Shown one piece after another: positions 6,864 to 16,968 of a stretch of DNA of 64,000 nucleotides; position 1 is the first letter of the stretch; each line of letters opens with the position of its first letter. Below the pieces are notes generated by a model. That model was not told the DNA's origin and did no database searches. It saw only the letters and a list, made by a program, of their open reading frames with translations. The translations under genes were made by a program, and so were the position numbers. The DNA is taken from positions 632,001 to 696,000 of the forward strand of contig NZ_AP025225.1 in NCBI RefSeq assembly GCF_021654655.1, in the 5' to 3' direction. Source of the stretch: Candidatus Hydrogenosomobacter endosymbioticus (GTDB lineage: Bacteria > Pseudomonadota > Alphaproteobacteria > Holosporales > GW7).

Positions 6864-9452
6864 ATGGCGAGGTCTGGCATGCTTGGAAAATACGAGTTTC
6901 GTTCTATAGAAAAGAAGTGGCAAGAGCGGTGGATGCAATCTGGTTGTTTCCGAGCCAATGATTTTTCTGAGAAAAGTCCGTTTTATATACTTGAAATGTT
7001 TCCATATCCTTCGGGAACTCTTCATATGGGACATGCAAGAAATTATACGCAAGGCGACGTATATGCTAGATGCAGAAGAATGTTTGGCTATGAGGTTCTT
7101 CATCCAATGGGTTGGGATGCGTGCGGCCTTCCAGCAGAGAACGCCGCGATAAAGAATGGCATACATCCGCGCAAGTTTACATACGATAACGCGGCCATAA
7201 TGAAGAGGCAACTTATAGGGCTTGGCTGCTCTCATGATTGGTCTCGAGAGGTTTTTACATGTGATCCGTCATATTATAAGCATCAGCAGAAAATATTTCT
7301 TGATTTATATAGGGCTGGATTGGCATATCAAAAAGAGTCGTTTGTAAACTGGGATCCTGAAGATATGTGTGTGCTTGCCAATGAACAGGTGATCGATGGG
7401 CGAGGGTGGAGATCTGGTGCTATTGTGGAAAAAAGGTCGCTGAAACAGTGGTTTTTCCGTATAACGGACTTTGCTAAGGATCTTCTTGAAAAGATAGAAT
7501 TTTTACGCAAATGGCCTGATTCAGTTAAGACTATGCAGATAAACTGGATAGGAATTTCCAGCGGAATAAGAATTAGTTTCAAATTTGTTGAGCTCGGGGA
7601 CGAGCTTGAGATTTTCACAACAAGACCGGAAACTTTGTTTGGAGCGAGTTTTTGCGCCATTTCTCCAGATCATAAACTAGCAGATAAGATTGCGAAGTCA
7701 AATGCCGACGTGAACGAGTTTATACAAGGACATCGCAAAAAGGGAACGGCGGCAAAGCTGGCAGATATTGAGGAAAAAAAAGGTATATTTTCTGGGCTGT
7801 ATGTTTTTCATCCGCTTTATCCTGAAGATGAAAGCAAAAAGCTTCCAGTTTACATAGCCAATTTCGTTCTCGCCGAATACGGTACGGGGGCTATATTCGC
7901 GGCTCCCGCCCACGATGAGCGCGACTTTGAATTTGCAAAAAAATATGGTCTGAAAATACTTCCAGTGATCAGACCGCTTGATGGGGAACGCGACTTTAAC
8001 GACAGAGCGTATACGGATGAAGATGGTATCATGATTAACTCGTCTTTTCTTGATGGAGACACGGTTGCCGAGGCTCGGCTCAAAATTATGGATCACTTAG
8101 AAGTAAACGCTCTAGGTTTACGCGAATCTGTTTTCCGGCTTCGCGACTGGGGGATATCTAGGCAGCGCTATTGGGGTGTTCCCATTCCAATGATTCACTG
8201 CGAGAAATGCGGCATAGTTCCAGTTCCAGAAAAAGATCTTCCAGTTCAGCTTCCTGACGACGTTTCCTTTGATATTCCAGGAAATCCGCTTGACCACCAC
8301 CTGTCTTGGAAAAATGTTAAGTGTCCGAAATGCAGTAGCGACGCGCTGAGAGAAACCGATACTATGGACACTTTTGTTGATTCTTCATGGTATTTTCTCC
8401 GCTTTTGCGATCCGCAAAATCCAGTGGAAGCATTTTGCGAGAAAAAAGTAAACAGATGGATGCCGGTAGATCAATATATAGGAGGCATAGAGCATGCCAT
8501 ACTTCATTTGCTCTATTCCAGATTTTTTACTCGCGCCCTTAAAAAGTGTGGCTACTGCGACATCGATGAGCCGTTTGATGCTTTGTTTACACAAGGGATG
8601 GTTTGTCACAGAGCGTATAAAAGCTTCGACGGAGAGTGGGTAAACCCAAAAGACATAAAATATGTCGACGGAATGCCTAGTTTTAACGGAAAGCCTGTTG
8701 TTGTTGGCGGGGTAGAAAAAATGAGCAAATCCAAGTGTAATGTTATAGGCGTTGACGATGCGCTTGCGGTTTATGGGGCTGATGCTTTGAGGCTTTTTGT
8801 ATTGTCCGACACCCCTCCAGAAAAAGATTTCGAGTGGACGGATGAAGGGATAGCTGGCTGCTGGAAGTATATATGCAGGATATGGGCTATGTTCGAAAAA
8901 CATATCCCGTCTGTGGTTTCGAAAAAAGACTATAAAACAGAGCCGGCGGCGTTTTCTAATAAAGCAGTTGACTTGCGCCGAGTTGTTCATAAAACGGTGG
9001 CAAACATAGATAATGCGCTGCAAAACTTTGCTCTCAACAAATATATAGCGCATTTGCGAGAGTGCTCCAACGCGATAGAGATGTTCGATGCGTCGACAGA
9101 GGATGAAAGGTGGGTGCTGAGAGAGGCGCTTGAGACGTTTATATGTCTCGCTTCTCCTGCGATTCCTCATATATCTGAAGAGCTATGGAGAGCTGTTGGG
9201 AATGACCAATTTATTCACTCGGCTCCGTGGCCGTTTTGCAGGAAAGAGCTTTTGCAAAAATCGTATTGCGTTATGGCTGTTCAGGTAAATGGCAAAACAA
9301 GGGGGGTAGTTGAAGTTCCTATAGAAAGCTCTGAAGCTCAAATACTAGCTCTTGCGCAGTTAGACAAAAATGTAGTTAAATTCCTTCATGGAAGGCGCAT
9401 AGTGAGGACGATTATTGTTCCGCAGAAAGTCATCAACCTTATCGTTGAGTAG
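6864..9452 (+). CDS. leuS: Leucyl-tRNA synthetase
   Basis: An 862-residue class I aminoacyl-tRNA synthetase that charges tRNA-Leu. The HIGH motif appears as HMGH at residues 54-57 and KMSKS at residues 619-623. The editing (CP1) domain, with [13 protein letters not shown] and the [15 protein letters not shown] segment, lies between them, followed by the anticodon-binding helices and the C-terminal KTRGVVEVP domain. Length is normal for bacterial LeuRS. It is followed after four bases by lptE, an arrangement typical of Alphaproteobacteria, so the two are likely one operon. An ATG four codons downstream (6876) is an alternative start. Confidence 0.97.
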   Translation: MARSGMLGKYEFRSIEKKWQERWMQSGCFRANDFSEKSPFYILEMFPYPSGTLHMGHARNYTQGDVYARCRRMFGYEVLHPMGWDACGLPAENAAIKNGIHPRKFTYDNAAIMKRQLIGLGCSHDWSREVFTCDPSYYKHQQKIFLDLYRAGLAYQKESFVNWDPEDMCVLANEQVIDGRGWRSGAIVEKRSLKQWFFRITDFAKDLLEKIEFLRKWPDSVKTMQINWIGISSGIRISFKFVELGDELEIFTTRPETLFGASFCAISPDHKLADKIAKSNADVNEFIQGHRKKGTAAKLADIEEKKGIFSGLYVFHPLYPEDESKKLPVYIANFVLAEYGTGAIFAAPAHDERDFEFAKKYGLKILPVIRPLDGERDFNDRAYTDEDGIMINSSFLDGDTVAEARLKIMDHLEVNALGLRESVFRLRDWGISRQRYWGVPIPMIHCEKCGIVPVPEKDLPVQLPDDVSFDIPGNPLDHHLSWKNVKCPKCSSDALRETDTMDTFVDSSWYFLRFCDPQNPVEAFCEKKVNRWMPVDQYIGGIEHAILHLLYSRFFTRALKKCGYCDIDEPFDALFTQGMVCHRAYKSFDGEWVNPKDIKYVDGMPSFNGKPVVVGGVEKMSKSKCNVIGVDDALAVYGADALRLFVLSDTPPEKDFEWTDEGIAGCWKYICRIWAMFEKHIPSVVSKKDYKTEPAAFSNKAVDLRRVVHKTVANIDNALQNFALNKYIAHLRECSNAIEMFDASTEDERWVLREALETFICLASPAIPHISEELWRAVGNDQFIHSAPWPFCRKELLQKSYCVMAVQVNGKTRGVVEVPIESSEAQILALAQLDKNVVKFLHGRRIVRTIIVPQKVINLIVE

Positions 9453-9456
9453 GTGT

Positions 9457-10044
9457 ATGCGTCGTGCTTTTTTAGCGTGCGCGGCGGCTATCGTTTTGGT
9501 TTCGTGCGCTTCGTCTATTCTTCTCGATGAAAAGACAGAATCTAAGCTGCGCACCGTATGTGTAGGATACATAAAGGGACGGTCTGGACAAGAATTGCGG
9601 ACTCTGTTAAAAAGCCGAATGGGGCACGATTTCAGATCTTCCAAATATGTTCTTAACATAGAGCTTAAAGAAACGTCTTCATCTATCGGGCTTGGAAGGG
9701 ATGAGACCGCAAGGAGAATGCGCGTGGAACTTTGCGCTATTTTTACATTGACCAAGATTGACAGCCGGGACTTGGTTGCGTCTGGAAGGCTGTCTGCATA
9801 TAACTCCTATAGCGTATCTAGTGCGTTTTATTCAAATACTATGGCGAAAAGGTTTGCTATAAAAAGCGGCATTGACCAGCTGGCGACGTCGATTACATTT
9901 GAAGTAGCAAAAGCATTAAAAACGGAAGGCGGCAATAGGATCGTCAGAAAATCCTCTGTTCTGCCTGTTTTAAAGCGCAACAAAGACGATGAGGATTACT
10001 ATTCTCCTCCAAGTTTAGACGATGTATTTAGCGGCAAAATTTAA
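9457..10044 (+). CDS. lptE: LPS-assembly lipoprotein LptE
   Basis: A 195-residue lipoprotein with a signal peptide ending in the lipobox LVSC (Cys17). In the LPS export machine LptE sits inside the LptD barrel of the outer membrane. The fold-level pattern, an early short strand (YVLNIELKET) followed by RRMRVELCAIFTL and a segment with SGRLSAYNSYSVS, matches the alphaproteobacterial LptE family, and the place right after leuS is the usual one. The ATG at 9457 gives a proper signal sequence; longer starts run into leuS. In many relatives holA follows, but here holA is about 13 kb away. Confidence 0.75.
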   Translation: MRRAFLACAAAIVLVSCASSILLDEKTESKLRTVCVGYIKGRSGQELRTLLKSRMGHDFRSSKYVLNIELKETSSSIGLGRDETARRMRVELCAIFTLTKIDSRDLVASGRLSAYNSYSVSSAFYSNTMAKRFAIKSGIDQLATSITFEVAKALKTEGGNRIVRKSSVLPVLKRNKDDEDYYSPPSLDDVFSGKI

Positions 10045-10169
10045 AAGTGGCGATGGCGGCCGATCTTTTGCTGCTGTATATTGGTCACGTTGTCATTGCT
10101 TGGGTCTTCATGGCCAGAGTTTTTGCTAGAGATTTTGTTATATTGGCGTTTCGTTGAGCCAATGGGGAG

Positions 10170-12410
10170 TTACTGGATGCGCTTTCTTAGGGTTAGGCAT
10201 ACGCATGCGCCGGTGCGGTTTCCGTTTCCAGAGAAAAAAATATCACCTCCGTGGTCTTCTATTGTTTTTTTTACTATCGATAACCCAAGACCTGTCCCAG
10301 AAGCTTTAGTTGTGAAATACGGCTCGAAAAATCTGGAAAGAGATTTTTCTGGCGCTAATCCAATACCGTTGTCAGATATCTTAACCAAAATAGACCCATT
10401 TGTTTCAGATGCATGAATTCTAATGATCCCAGAAGCGGTTTCGAGATCTGAACTTGCCAACCTCTCTTCTATGGCTTCCGCGGCATTTTTTAATATGTTT
10501 GTAAACGCTTGGGCAAGTTGTTGAGCATCGCACATTATACACATGTCTTTGCAGTTGGACGTATATACAAAATTTATGTCTTGGTGTTGCTGTTGCTGCA
10601 TAAATACAGACTGTTGAATTATATCATGTAAATTATGTTCTGAAAAAGATGGAATTGGCATCCTAGAAAATGAAGAAAACTCAGATATAAGTTTCCCAAT
10701 ATATGTGACTTGCTTTGTTATTGTGTCAATGCATTTTTGAAAAACGTCTTTATCTTGGACGGAGCCAATGTATTTTCTTTTCAGGCGCTCTGCAGAAAGC
10801 ATTATAGGTGTTAGAGGGTTTTTTATTTCGTGCGCTATTCTTCTTGCAACATCTGCCCAAGCTGATTTTCTTTGGGCAGATATCAGCTCTCCTATTTCGT
10901 CGAATGTGATGACGACTTCTCGAGTTTTTGCATCTGATATTGCGTGAACGCGGAACACTCGTCCAAGGTGATCGAGCGGCAACTGTTGTTCTTGAAGTTT
11001 ATTTGGGTTTTCTAGGGCTCTTATAAATACTGGAAAAAACTCGTCTGCCACTTCTTTTATAAAGCTTCCATCTATTGTTCTTTTTCTAAGAAGTAGCTCT
11101 GCCGCTCTTTTATTCGATAGCGCTATTTTCCCATCTGAATATAAGCTCATAACCCCAGACGTAATTCCAGAGAGAGCCTTTTCTATAAAATCGTTGCGCA
11201 GACGCAGCTTTTCATTTACTCCTATGAGCTCTTTTTTTTGCATCGAAGTTTCTTCAACCATTGTGTTGAATGCATTTATCAGCGTTTTAATTCCGCTTAC
11301 TTGAAGTTTAGGGTCTGCTCTTACTGTGCATATATTTCCTGTTCTAAAAGACTCTGCTGCGTCTATGAGATCTCCTATTGGAGAGATTAACTGTTTTGAA
11401 AAGCGTACGCCCGCTACTAGAGCCAGCAAAACAAGGAGTATTGTGAGAAGAGCAAACACAACAGTTATCTGTAGCGCGAACATTCCTCTGTTTTTCAATA
11501 ATTCTGTGTATTTTGATACTGATTCGTCGGCTCTAGCTACTCTTTGCAATACTGTTTGGTCCACATATTTACTAACAAACAGATAGGCATTAAATGGATA
11601 AAAAATTGGAACTATAGAAAACGCTCTGTCTGATGATTCGTCGAGCTCAAAAAATATTCCGTCAGAAATAGATTTTTCTATATGGGCCGCGCATACAGGC
11701 CTAAAGCTAAGGGCAAACGAATAACGTGAGGACGCAACCACTTCTTTATGCCCATCGTCGAATGTAAAGATGATGGCTTCGTCTATAGACCTTAGGAAAG
11801 CTTGCTCTGTTAGGCAGTGTGTTATTATATTCTCGTGTTGTCTGAAAAATTGGTATTTAGTTTGATTTTTAAACAAATCTTTATCTGCTATGATTATATC
11901 ATTAAATATTTTATCCAACACTTGGGCCATATTTCTAACATTGTGCTCTATTACTTTTTGGTGCTCGAAAATATAGGCTTTTGCAACGTTTTGTGATTCT
12001 AGAAGAGCTGTTTGCACCTGACTATGAAACCACGTTTGCATAGCAGACTGAAGAAACAAAACAGCAGAAATGGCGACTATAATTGACGGGGCTATTGAAA
12101 ATACGCAAAAAATCCACGTGACTCTAAGCTGAAACTGAGCTCCAAGAAGGTTGTGCTTCATTTTTGGTATAACACTTCCGATATAAGTCAGCACTATGGA
12201 AATTAGAGCTGCTAGAGAATAAGAAGCCGTTATAAATATGGCGGTATAGTAATAAAAATAATTAAACGCAAAAAATGCGGCAGGAATAATAGAAATAATC
12301 AAAGCTATAGAGCAGAGGCTTTTCCAATTTTCCGATAATTTATACTTGATAAAGTTCAGCACCTGCCTATATGACCTTTGAAATTGTTTCGTAAAAATGC
12401 CGAATTCCAT
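10170..12410 (-). CDS. ntrY: Nitrogen-regulation type sensor histidine kinase NtrY
   Basis: A 746-residue membrane histidine kinase. Three or four hydrophobic segments lie in the first 115 residues, followed by a large extracytoplasmic domain to about residue 300, another membrane helix (about 312-335), a HAMP region, a PAS-like segment and then the kinase core. The H-box is RIAHEIKNPLTP with His527. The N-box is NILKNAAEAIEE, and the G-boxes are DNGIGL and GTGLGLS. NtrY normally phosphorylates NtrX, acting on nitrogen or redox and envelope responses. Here it follows dusB directly with a 44-base overlap; ntrB and ntrC, usually between them, and ntrX, usually after, are missing. The response regulator must be elsewhere or lost. 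Confidence 0.88.
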   Translation of the reverse strand: MEFGIFTKQFQRSYRQVLNFIKYKLSENWKSLCSIALIISIIPAAFFAFNYFYYYTAIFITASYSLAALISIVLTYIGSVIPKMKHNLLGAQFQLRVTWIFCVFSIAPSIIVAISAVLFLQSAMQTWFHSQVQTALLESQNVAKAYIFEHQKVIEHNVRNMAQVLDKIFNDIIIADKDLFKNQTKYQFFRQHENIITHCLTEQAFLRSIDEAIIFTFDDGHKEVVASSRYSFALSFRPVCAAHIEKSISDGIFFELDESSDRAFSIVPIFYPFNAYLFVSKYVDQTVLQRVARADESVSKYTELLKNRGMFALQITVVFALLTILLVLLALVAGVRFSKQLISPIGDLIDAAESFRTGNICTVRADPKLQVSGIKTLINAFNTMVEETSMQKKELIGVNEKLRLRNDFIEKALSGITSGVMSLYSDGKIALSNKRAAELLLRKRTIDGSFIKEVADEFFPVFIRALENPNKLQEQQLPLDHLGRVFRVHAISDAKTREVVITFDEIGELISAQRKSAWADVARRIAHEIKNPLTPIMLSAERLKRKYIGSVQDKDVFQKCIDTITKQVTYIGKLISEFSSFSRMPIPSFSEHNLHDIIQQSVFMQQQQHQDINFVYTSNCKDMCIMCDAQQLAQAFTNILKNAAEAIEERLASSDLETASGIIRIHASETNGSILVKISDNGIGLAPEKSLSRFFEPYFTTKASGTGLGLSIVKKTIEDHGGDIFFSGNGNRTGACVCLTLRKRIQ

Positions 12411-13344
12411 TAGTAATTTCTTCAGGAGAGCTTTTTTTTAGCATATTATCACGAAATTCTGATGAATGTGGCAGCCTCTTGCTATACCAAGACAGGTGTT
12501 TTCTGAATGTCCGCACTCCCTGCTCAATTCCATAATGGGACAAGTTTTCTTCAAAATGTTCTTCTATTATCAGAAGTTGATCTTGTATGCTTGGAGAAGG
12601 TTTTAGTGAGCCTGTTTTGAGGAAATGCAGAATTTGTCCTATCAGCCATGGTTTTCCGAGGCAAGCGCGGCCTATCATAATTCCTTTTGCTTCAGATATT
12701 CGCAAAATCTCGGAAGCGGTCCATTCGCATCGTATATCGCCATTTGCGATAACTGGAAGAAGGACTGAAGATTTTACTACTTTTATAAAAGGCCAGTCTG
12801 CGGCTCCACCATAGAACTGAGCGCGCGTGCGCGAATGTATGGTGATAAGTTTTGCGCCGCTCGATTCGGCTATTTCTGCTAATTTTGGAGCGTTTTGTGC
12901 GGCTTCATCCCATCCTTTGCGCATCTTAACTGTCACAGGTATTTTGACAGAGGTCGCAACGCTTTCTATGATTTTTCCAGCTAGCGTTTCATCTTTCATA
13001 AGCGCTGCTCCGGCCTCGCTGTTTAGTGCAATTTTTTTTGCTGGGCATCCCATATTTATATCTATTATCTTTGCACCATTCTGTTCGCATATCTTAGCCG
13101 CGTCGGACATCACGTTTGGATTGTTTCCTAAAAGTTGAACGGCAAGAGGCGTTTGTGAGTCGCTTGCTATTCTGCGTAAGGACTTTTGTGCGCAGCGCAG
13201 CATGGCTTCGCTAGCAAGCATTTCGCAAAATATAAGCGAAGGAGAGCTTATTTTGGAGACGATTTTTCTGAAAGGAAGATCTGTTACTCCAGCCATGGGG
13301 GCGAGTATAACTGGAATTTCGCTTTCCAGAAAATCCATAATCAA
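12367..13344 (-). CDS. dusB: tRNA-dihydrouridine synthase (DusB/NifR3 family)
   Basis: A 325-residue FMN enzyme that reduces uridines in the tRNA D-loop. The TIM-barrel motifs are all present: LAPMAGVTDLPFR near the N-terminus, the catalytic Cys100 in NMGCPAKK, VKMRKGWD, ITIHSRTR (FMN phosphate and tRNA binding) and GIMIGRACLGKPWL. Length is normal. In Alphaproteobacteria this gene (nifR3) heads the ntrBC-ntrYX operon; here only ntrY remains behind it, overlapping by 44 bases. An in-frame ATG two codons downstream (13338) is an equally possible start. Confidence 0.93.
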   Translation of the reverse strand: MIMDFLESEIPVILAPMAGVTDLPFRKIVSKISSPSLIFCEMLASEAMLRCAQKSLRRIASDSQTPLAVQLLGNNPNVMSDAAKICEQNGAKIIDINMGCPAKKIALNSEAGAALMKDETLAGKIIESVATSVKIPVTVKMRKGWDEAAQNAPKLAEIAESSGAKLITIHSRTRAQFYGGAADWPFIKVVKSSVLLPVIANGDIRCEWTASEILRISEAKGIMIGRACLGKPWLIGQILHFLKTGSLKPSPSIQDQLLIIEEHFEENLSHYGIEQGVRTFRKHLSWYSKRLPHSSEFRDNMLKKSSPEEITNGIRHFYETISKVI

Positions 13345-13560
13345 AGACCTTATTTAGGGTAATTGCTAAACGATACATCGTTGTATTTGTCATATCAACT
13401 GATTCCTGGTTTATGGGTTTGTAAGTAGCATAGAGTTTTTACTATATTTCCGTACGGCAAAGGAATATTTTGAAAAAGTGGTATAATCGAGCGACTATTC
13501 GTTATATGTTAATCAAGCTGTGATATGTTATTCCGTGTGTAGCTGTTGCGCAGGGGAAAA

Positions 13561-14235
13561 ATGAAATATTCCATTCTATTCGTTATTATTGCTGGTATTG
13601 TTGGGGTCGATATGTGCTCTTTTGCATCTGATGATAACTCTGTAAGTCAGGAAGGCAAGCCGAAGAATTGTTCGTCTGTTCATGAGGCCGCAGCGCACAC
13701 TATAGTCGACTTTTTCTCTAATAAAAAGTTTCGCCATATGAAATATAACATAAAAAAAGATCTATATGAGCCTATTGATATAAACATACCTAAAAAGTAT
13801 GAGGAGAAAATAAAAGGGATGATTTCTAAAGATGGAAAAGATGCCGCTCTTAAATACCTATTATCAGTGTGCAATATAAACAGTTCTGTTAATAGCGACG
13901 TTGTTGCTTCTGCTCATAAAGTTCTTTTTACAGATGAAAAAGGGAAGAAATGCTCAGAGAAAGAAGCTAGATGTATGGTTGTCCTCGGTGTTCCTTTTGA
14001 CGGAGCTCGTGTGGCTAATAGCTCAGAGAAAAAGGGAGCTGGACTTGGAGAAGGAAAGACGATTTCTGCAGGGGTTGCTGCAGTGGTCGCGGCGTCTCAT
14101 TTGTATAGCAAAGGTGGCGATAAACCAGACATTAAAAAGGAAAAGCCAGAGGGCCATAAAGAAAGCGGCAAAAGAAAATCTGCTTCTGTGAAAAAACCGA
14201 TTTTGAAATATTCTTTTTTTAGAAAGAAAAAATAA
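13561..14235 (+). CDS. Exported protein of unknown function with Lys-rich tail
   Basis: A 224-residue protein with a signal peptide (MKYSILFVIIAGIVGVDMCSFA, cut near residue 22). The mature part contains several cysteines (motifs CSSV, VCNINS, KCSEKEARCMV), a glycine-rich hydrophobic segment (about residues 155-178, SAGVAAVVAAS) and a strongly basic C-terminus ending FFRKKK. The hydrophobic stretch may insert in a membrane. No family was recognised. AGGGG before the ATG at 13561 fixes the start. TATAAT at 13482-13487 is a possible -10 element. It is a single gene between divergent dusB and the olsBA operon, one of the exported orphans of this window. Confidence 0.65.
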   Translation: MKYSILFVIIAGIVGVDMCSFASDDNSVSQEGKPKNCSSVHEAAAHTIVDFFSNKKFRHMKYNIKKDLYEPIDINIPKKYEEKIKGMISKDGKDAALKYLLSVCNINSSVNSDVVASAHKVLFTDEKGKKCSEKEARCMVVLGVPFDGARVANSSEKKGAGLGEGKTISAGVAAVVAASHLYSKGGDKPDIKKEKPEGHKESGKRKSASVKKPILKYSFFRKKK

Positions 14236-14239
14236 GGCT

Positions 14240-14266
14240 TAAATAAATAATTAAAAGATTTATTTA
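14240..14266 (+). terminator. Possible AU-rich hairpin after the exported protein gene
   Basis: TAAATAAAT (14240-14248) pairs perfectly with ATTTATTTA (14258-14266) around a 9-base loop, five bases after the stop codon. The stem is all A-U and no T-run follows, so function as a terminator is uncertain. Confidence 0.3.
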
Positions 14267-14428
14267 GGTCGAGCTAGAACGCTGCAGATGGCATTAGATA
14301 TGAGCAAAACTGATAGAGTTAACATGGAAAGTGGTAATTGTTATGCATAAGGGGCTGATGCCGTTGTGGCAATGTTTTGGGTTTTGATATATACTCTCGC
14401 AAGCTGAGTCTTGTTTGGTTGTGTTTCA

Positions 14429-15238
14429 ATGTCGCGTGATAATTGCGGTGCTCGGGATTTGCTTCGCGGCATTTGTATGAGGTATGGCGATCTTGAGGTT
14501 CGTATAGCGGTCAGCCATGAGGAAGTGTTAGCATCCCAGGAGCTTAGGTATCGGGTGTTTTGCGGTGGAAACGGCGAGGCGTGTGTACAATCAGGAGAAG
14601 ATGCAAAAAAGATAGACGTGGACAGGTTTGATGACTTTTGCCATCACCTTGTTGTTATAGACTTAAGCAGGTCGGCTCGCGTTATCGCCAGTTACAGGCT
14701 TATTACCAGAGATGCTGCTTCAAAGTGCGGAGGTTTTTATTCTTCGTCTGAGTTTGATATGAGTTGCATGGACTTATACAAAGGGAATGTATTAGAGCTT
14801 GGAAGGGCGTGCGTCGACCCTCTATATAGGTCGAAAAAGGCTTTCAACATGCTGCTAAAATGGCTTGATAGGTATGTAAAGCTTTTTCATATAGACGTTA
14901 TGTTCGGGTGCGCTAGTTTTTATGGCACTCAAGAAGAGGATTTTAAAAACGCGCTATCTCTGTTGTATTATAGGCACCTTGCTCCTCCTCAGTTGCGTCC
15001 AAAAGTACGGAAGGGGCTAGGAATCGATATGAAAATGCTTCCCGAGGAGTGCATAGATTATGCAAGGGCAGAGCAAGAGATGCCCTCATTGATGAAGGGC
15101 TATTTAAAGATAGGTGCAGTTGTCGGCGATGGGGCATTTTTGGATAAGCAGTTTAATTGTATAGATGTTTGCGTGATAGTGTTTGCCAATTCTCTCTCTA
15201 GAGATTATTTAAAAAGGTTTTTTGATATATGCTCTTGA
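14429..15238 (+). CDS. olsB: Ornithine-lipid N-acyltransferase OlsB-like (GNAT family)
   Basis: A 269-residue protein of the acetyltransferase family that transfers 3-hydroxyacyl chains to ornithine to make lyso-ornithine lipid. Visible family features are RIAVSHEEVLASQELRYRVF at the start, DRFDDFCHHLVVID (Asp/His core), RVIASYRLI and LELGRACVDPLYR. Length fits. It is followed 44 bases later by an acyltransferase of the OlsA type; the olsB-olsA pair is the standard ornithine-lipid operon of Alphaproteobacteria. The ATG at 14429 was chosen over an upstream TTG at 14411. The ornithine specificity is inferred from the family and pairing, not from residues. Confidence 0.78.
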   Translation: MSRDNCGARDLLRGICMRYGDLEVRIAVSHEEVLASQELRYRVFCGGNGEACVQSGEDAKKIDVDRFDDFCHHLVVIDLSRSARVIASYRLITRDAASKCGGFYSSSEFDMSCMDLYKGNVLELGRACVDPLYRSKKAFNMLLKWLDRYVKLFHIDVMFGCASFYGTQEEDFKNALSLLYYRHLAPPQLRPKVRKGLGIDMKMLPEECIDYARAEQEMPSLMKGYLKIGAVVGDGAFLDKQFNCIDVCVIVFANSLSRDYLKRFFDICS

Positions 15239-15282
15239 TTGTTGTTTGTTATTAGAGCTTTGCTGGAACCTTTTGTCTTAGT

Positions 15283-16041
15283 ATGAAATTCAGAGTTGTT
15301 TATAGGGCTTTCTTTGTCGTATCTGTAATTGCGTCATGTGTTAGTTTTTGTGCTATTTTTAGAATATTTTTTCCTGGGCCTATAAGCGCTCATACGCTAA
15401 GTTTTTTCTGCAGGCTATTATGCAAAGCAATAGGGATAGACTGTGTTGTTGATGGTAGTCTTGATAGACGAAATGTCTCGACGGCGTTCGTCTCTAACCA
15501 TATGTCTTATATAGACATAGTTGTGATAGGAAGCGTTGTACCAGCGAGGTTTATATCAAAGAGCGATGTGAGGAACTGGCCTATTATTGGATGGCTTTCT
15601 GGTATGTTTGGAACAATATTTGTTGATAGGAAGCCAAGCTCTACCAGGGCTTCTGTTGCAAACATATGTAACGCTGTAAACAATCGTGACAATGTGGTGT
15701 TGTTTCCTGAAGGTACAACCAGCGATGGCTGCAGAATTTTGCCATTTAAAAGTTCTTTTTTTAAACTGCCGCGAGAATGCGTAATACAACCGATATTTCT
15801 CGAATACAAAGAGTTTAATGGATTTCCGGCAAAGAGAGCTGATAAAAAAAACTATAGTTGGATAGGGGCTGAAACTGCTATGCTTCCGCACTTGATTAGG
15901 ATAATGGAAACTAGAAGAGTAAAGGCGTGCGTACGAATTCTTCCAGTTATAAGCCAAACAGAATCTTGTTGCGACAGAAAGGCTCTTGCTGATCTTTCTC
16001 ATAAATCTTTATTGAGCGCTTCTCGCGGAGTTCATATATGA
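15283..16041 (+). CDS. olsA: Acyltransferase OlsA/PlsC-like (lyso-ornithine lipid O-acyltransferase)
   Basis: A 252-residue membrane-bound 1-acyl-glycerol-3-phosphate-acyltransferase-family enzyme. It has an N-terminal membrane helix (about residues 10-32), the catalytic HX4D motif (His73-Asp78, NHMSYID) and the FPEGT motif at residues 141-145. Next to olsB it would add the second fatty acyl chain to lyso-ornithine lipid; a role as a second PlsC is possible, because a clearer PlsC is encoded at 16965. The C-terminal half is short and cysteine-containing. Confidence 0.75.
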   Translation: MKFRVVYRAFFVVSVIASCVSFCAIFRIFFPGPISAHTLSFFCRLLCKAIGIDCVVDGSLDRRNVSTAFVSNHMSYIDIVVIGSVVPARFISKSDVRNWPIIGWLSGMFGTIFVDRKPSSTRASVANICNAVNNRDNVVLFPEGTTSDGCRILPFKSSFFKLPRECVIQPIFLEYKEFNGFPAKRADKKNYSWIGAETAMLPHLIRIMETRRVKACVRILPVISQTESCCDRKALADLSHKSLLSASRGVHI

Positions 16042-16146
16042 TATGCTTTGGCATATCGTCAGCGTATTTTTATCGATGCGACTTTGCATATACTTTCTCC
16101 AGTTTGTGTGCTAGCATCTACTATGCTCGTTGGTGCAGAGTTGCGT

Positions 16147-16968
16147 ATGTCAGATAGGTCGTTTACTTCTCAGTCTCCTATGGTGAATGTTATGGCAGCC
16201 GCGGCGTTAAAAGCATCTAAGGGGCTGCTACGCGATTTTAGAGAAGTTGAAAGCCTCCAAGTTTCCAAAAAAGGACCGAAAGATTTTGTCTCTAATGCGG
16301 ACAAAAGGTCTGAAAAAATAATATACGAGACTTTACGCTCGTTTTATCCTGGATATAACTTTCTTATGGAAGAGTCTGGGAGGATTTGTGAGTGCAGCGA
16401 TAACGACTCTCCAGAGTGGGTTGTTGATCCGTTGGACGGGACTAACAATTTTCTCCACGGAGTTCCTTATTTCGCTGTATCTATAGCTCTTAAAGTCAAA
16501 GGCGCTGTTACCGCTGGCATCGTGTATGACCCCATAAGAGACGAAATGTTCTGGGCCCATAAAGGAATGGGAGCTTTCGTGAATGACAAAAGGATTAGGG
16601 TATCTGCAAGAGCGAATCCTGAAGATTTCATGGTATCAGTTGGGTTTGGGCAAGGGATTTGCATGGAAAATAAAGTAGAATTTTCTGAGTCTGCTAGAGT
16701 TATCGCGTCTAAGGTTTGTTCTGTGAGGTCTATAGGGGCAGCCGCTCTTAACCTTGCATACGTTGCGTCTGGAAGATTTGACGGATTTTACGAGCACAAG
16801 GCTATAGAGTGGGATATTGCCGCAGGGTCTCTTTTAATTTCTGAAGCCGGCGGCTTTGTTTCCGACATGAGCGGCGGAAGAGACATGCTCAAGAAAAGCG
16901 AGATAATAGCAGGCAATCAGTATGTCCATAAGTTTCTGCGAAAAGAAATAATGCAGTTTGCTAGTTAA
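16147..16968 (+). CDS. suhB: Inositol-monophosphatase-family phosphatase (SuhB)
   Basis: A 273-residue Mg-dependent phosphatase. Metal-binding motifs are in order: EESG, DPLDGTNNF and EWDIAAG. The N-terminal stretch MVNVMAAAALKASKGLLRDF followed by VSKKGPKDFVSNAD is the characteristic alphaproteobacterial SuhB start, which is why the ATG at 16147 was preferred over a TTG at 16048. In other bacteria SuhB also acts in rRNA antitermination. The stop codon overlaps that of the convergent plsC gene by three bases. Confidence 0.9.
   Translation: MSDRSFTSQSPMVNVMAAAALKASKGLLRDFREVESLQVSKKGPKDFVSNADKRSEKIIYETLRSFYPGYNFLMEESGRICECSDNDSPEWVVDPLDGTNNFLHGVPYFAVSIALKVKGAVTAGIVYDPIRDEMFWAHKGMGAFVNDKRIRVSARANPEDFMVSVGFGQGICMENKVEFSESARVIASKVCSVRSIGAAALNLAYVASGRFDGFYEHKAIEWDIAAGSLLISEAGGFVSDMSGGRDMLKKSEIIAGNQYVHKFLRKEIMQFAS

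Noticed and set aside
8385-9170. Long minus-strand frame of 261 codons inside leuS
   Set aside because: It lies wholly opposite a clear leuS reading frame and its product has no recognisable features.
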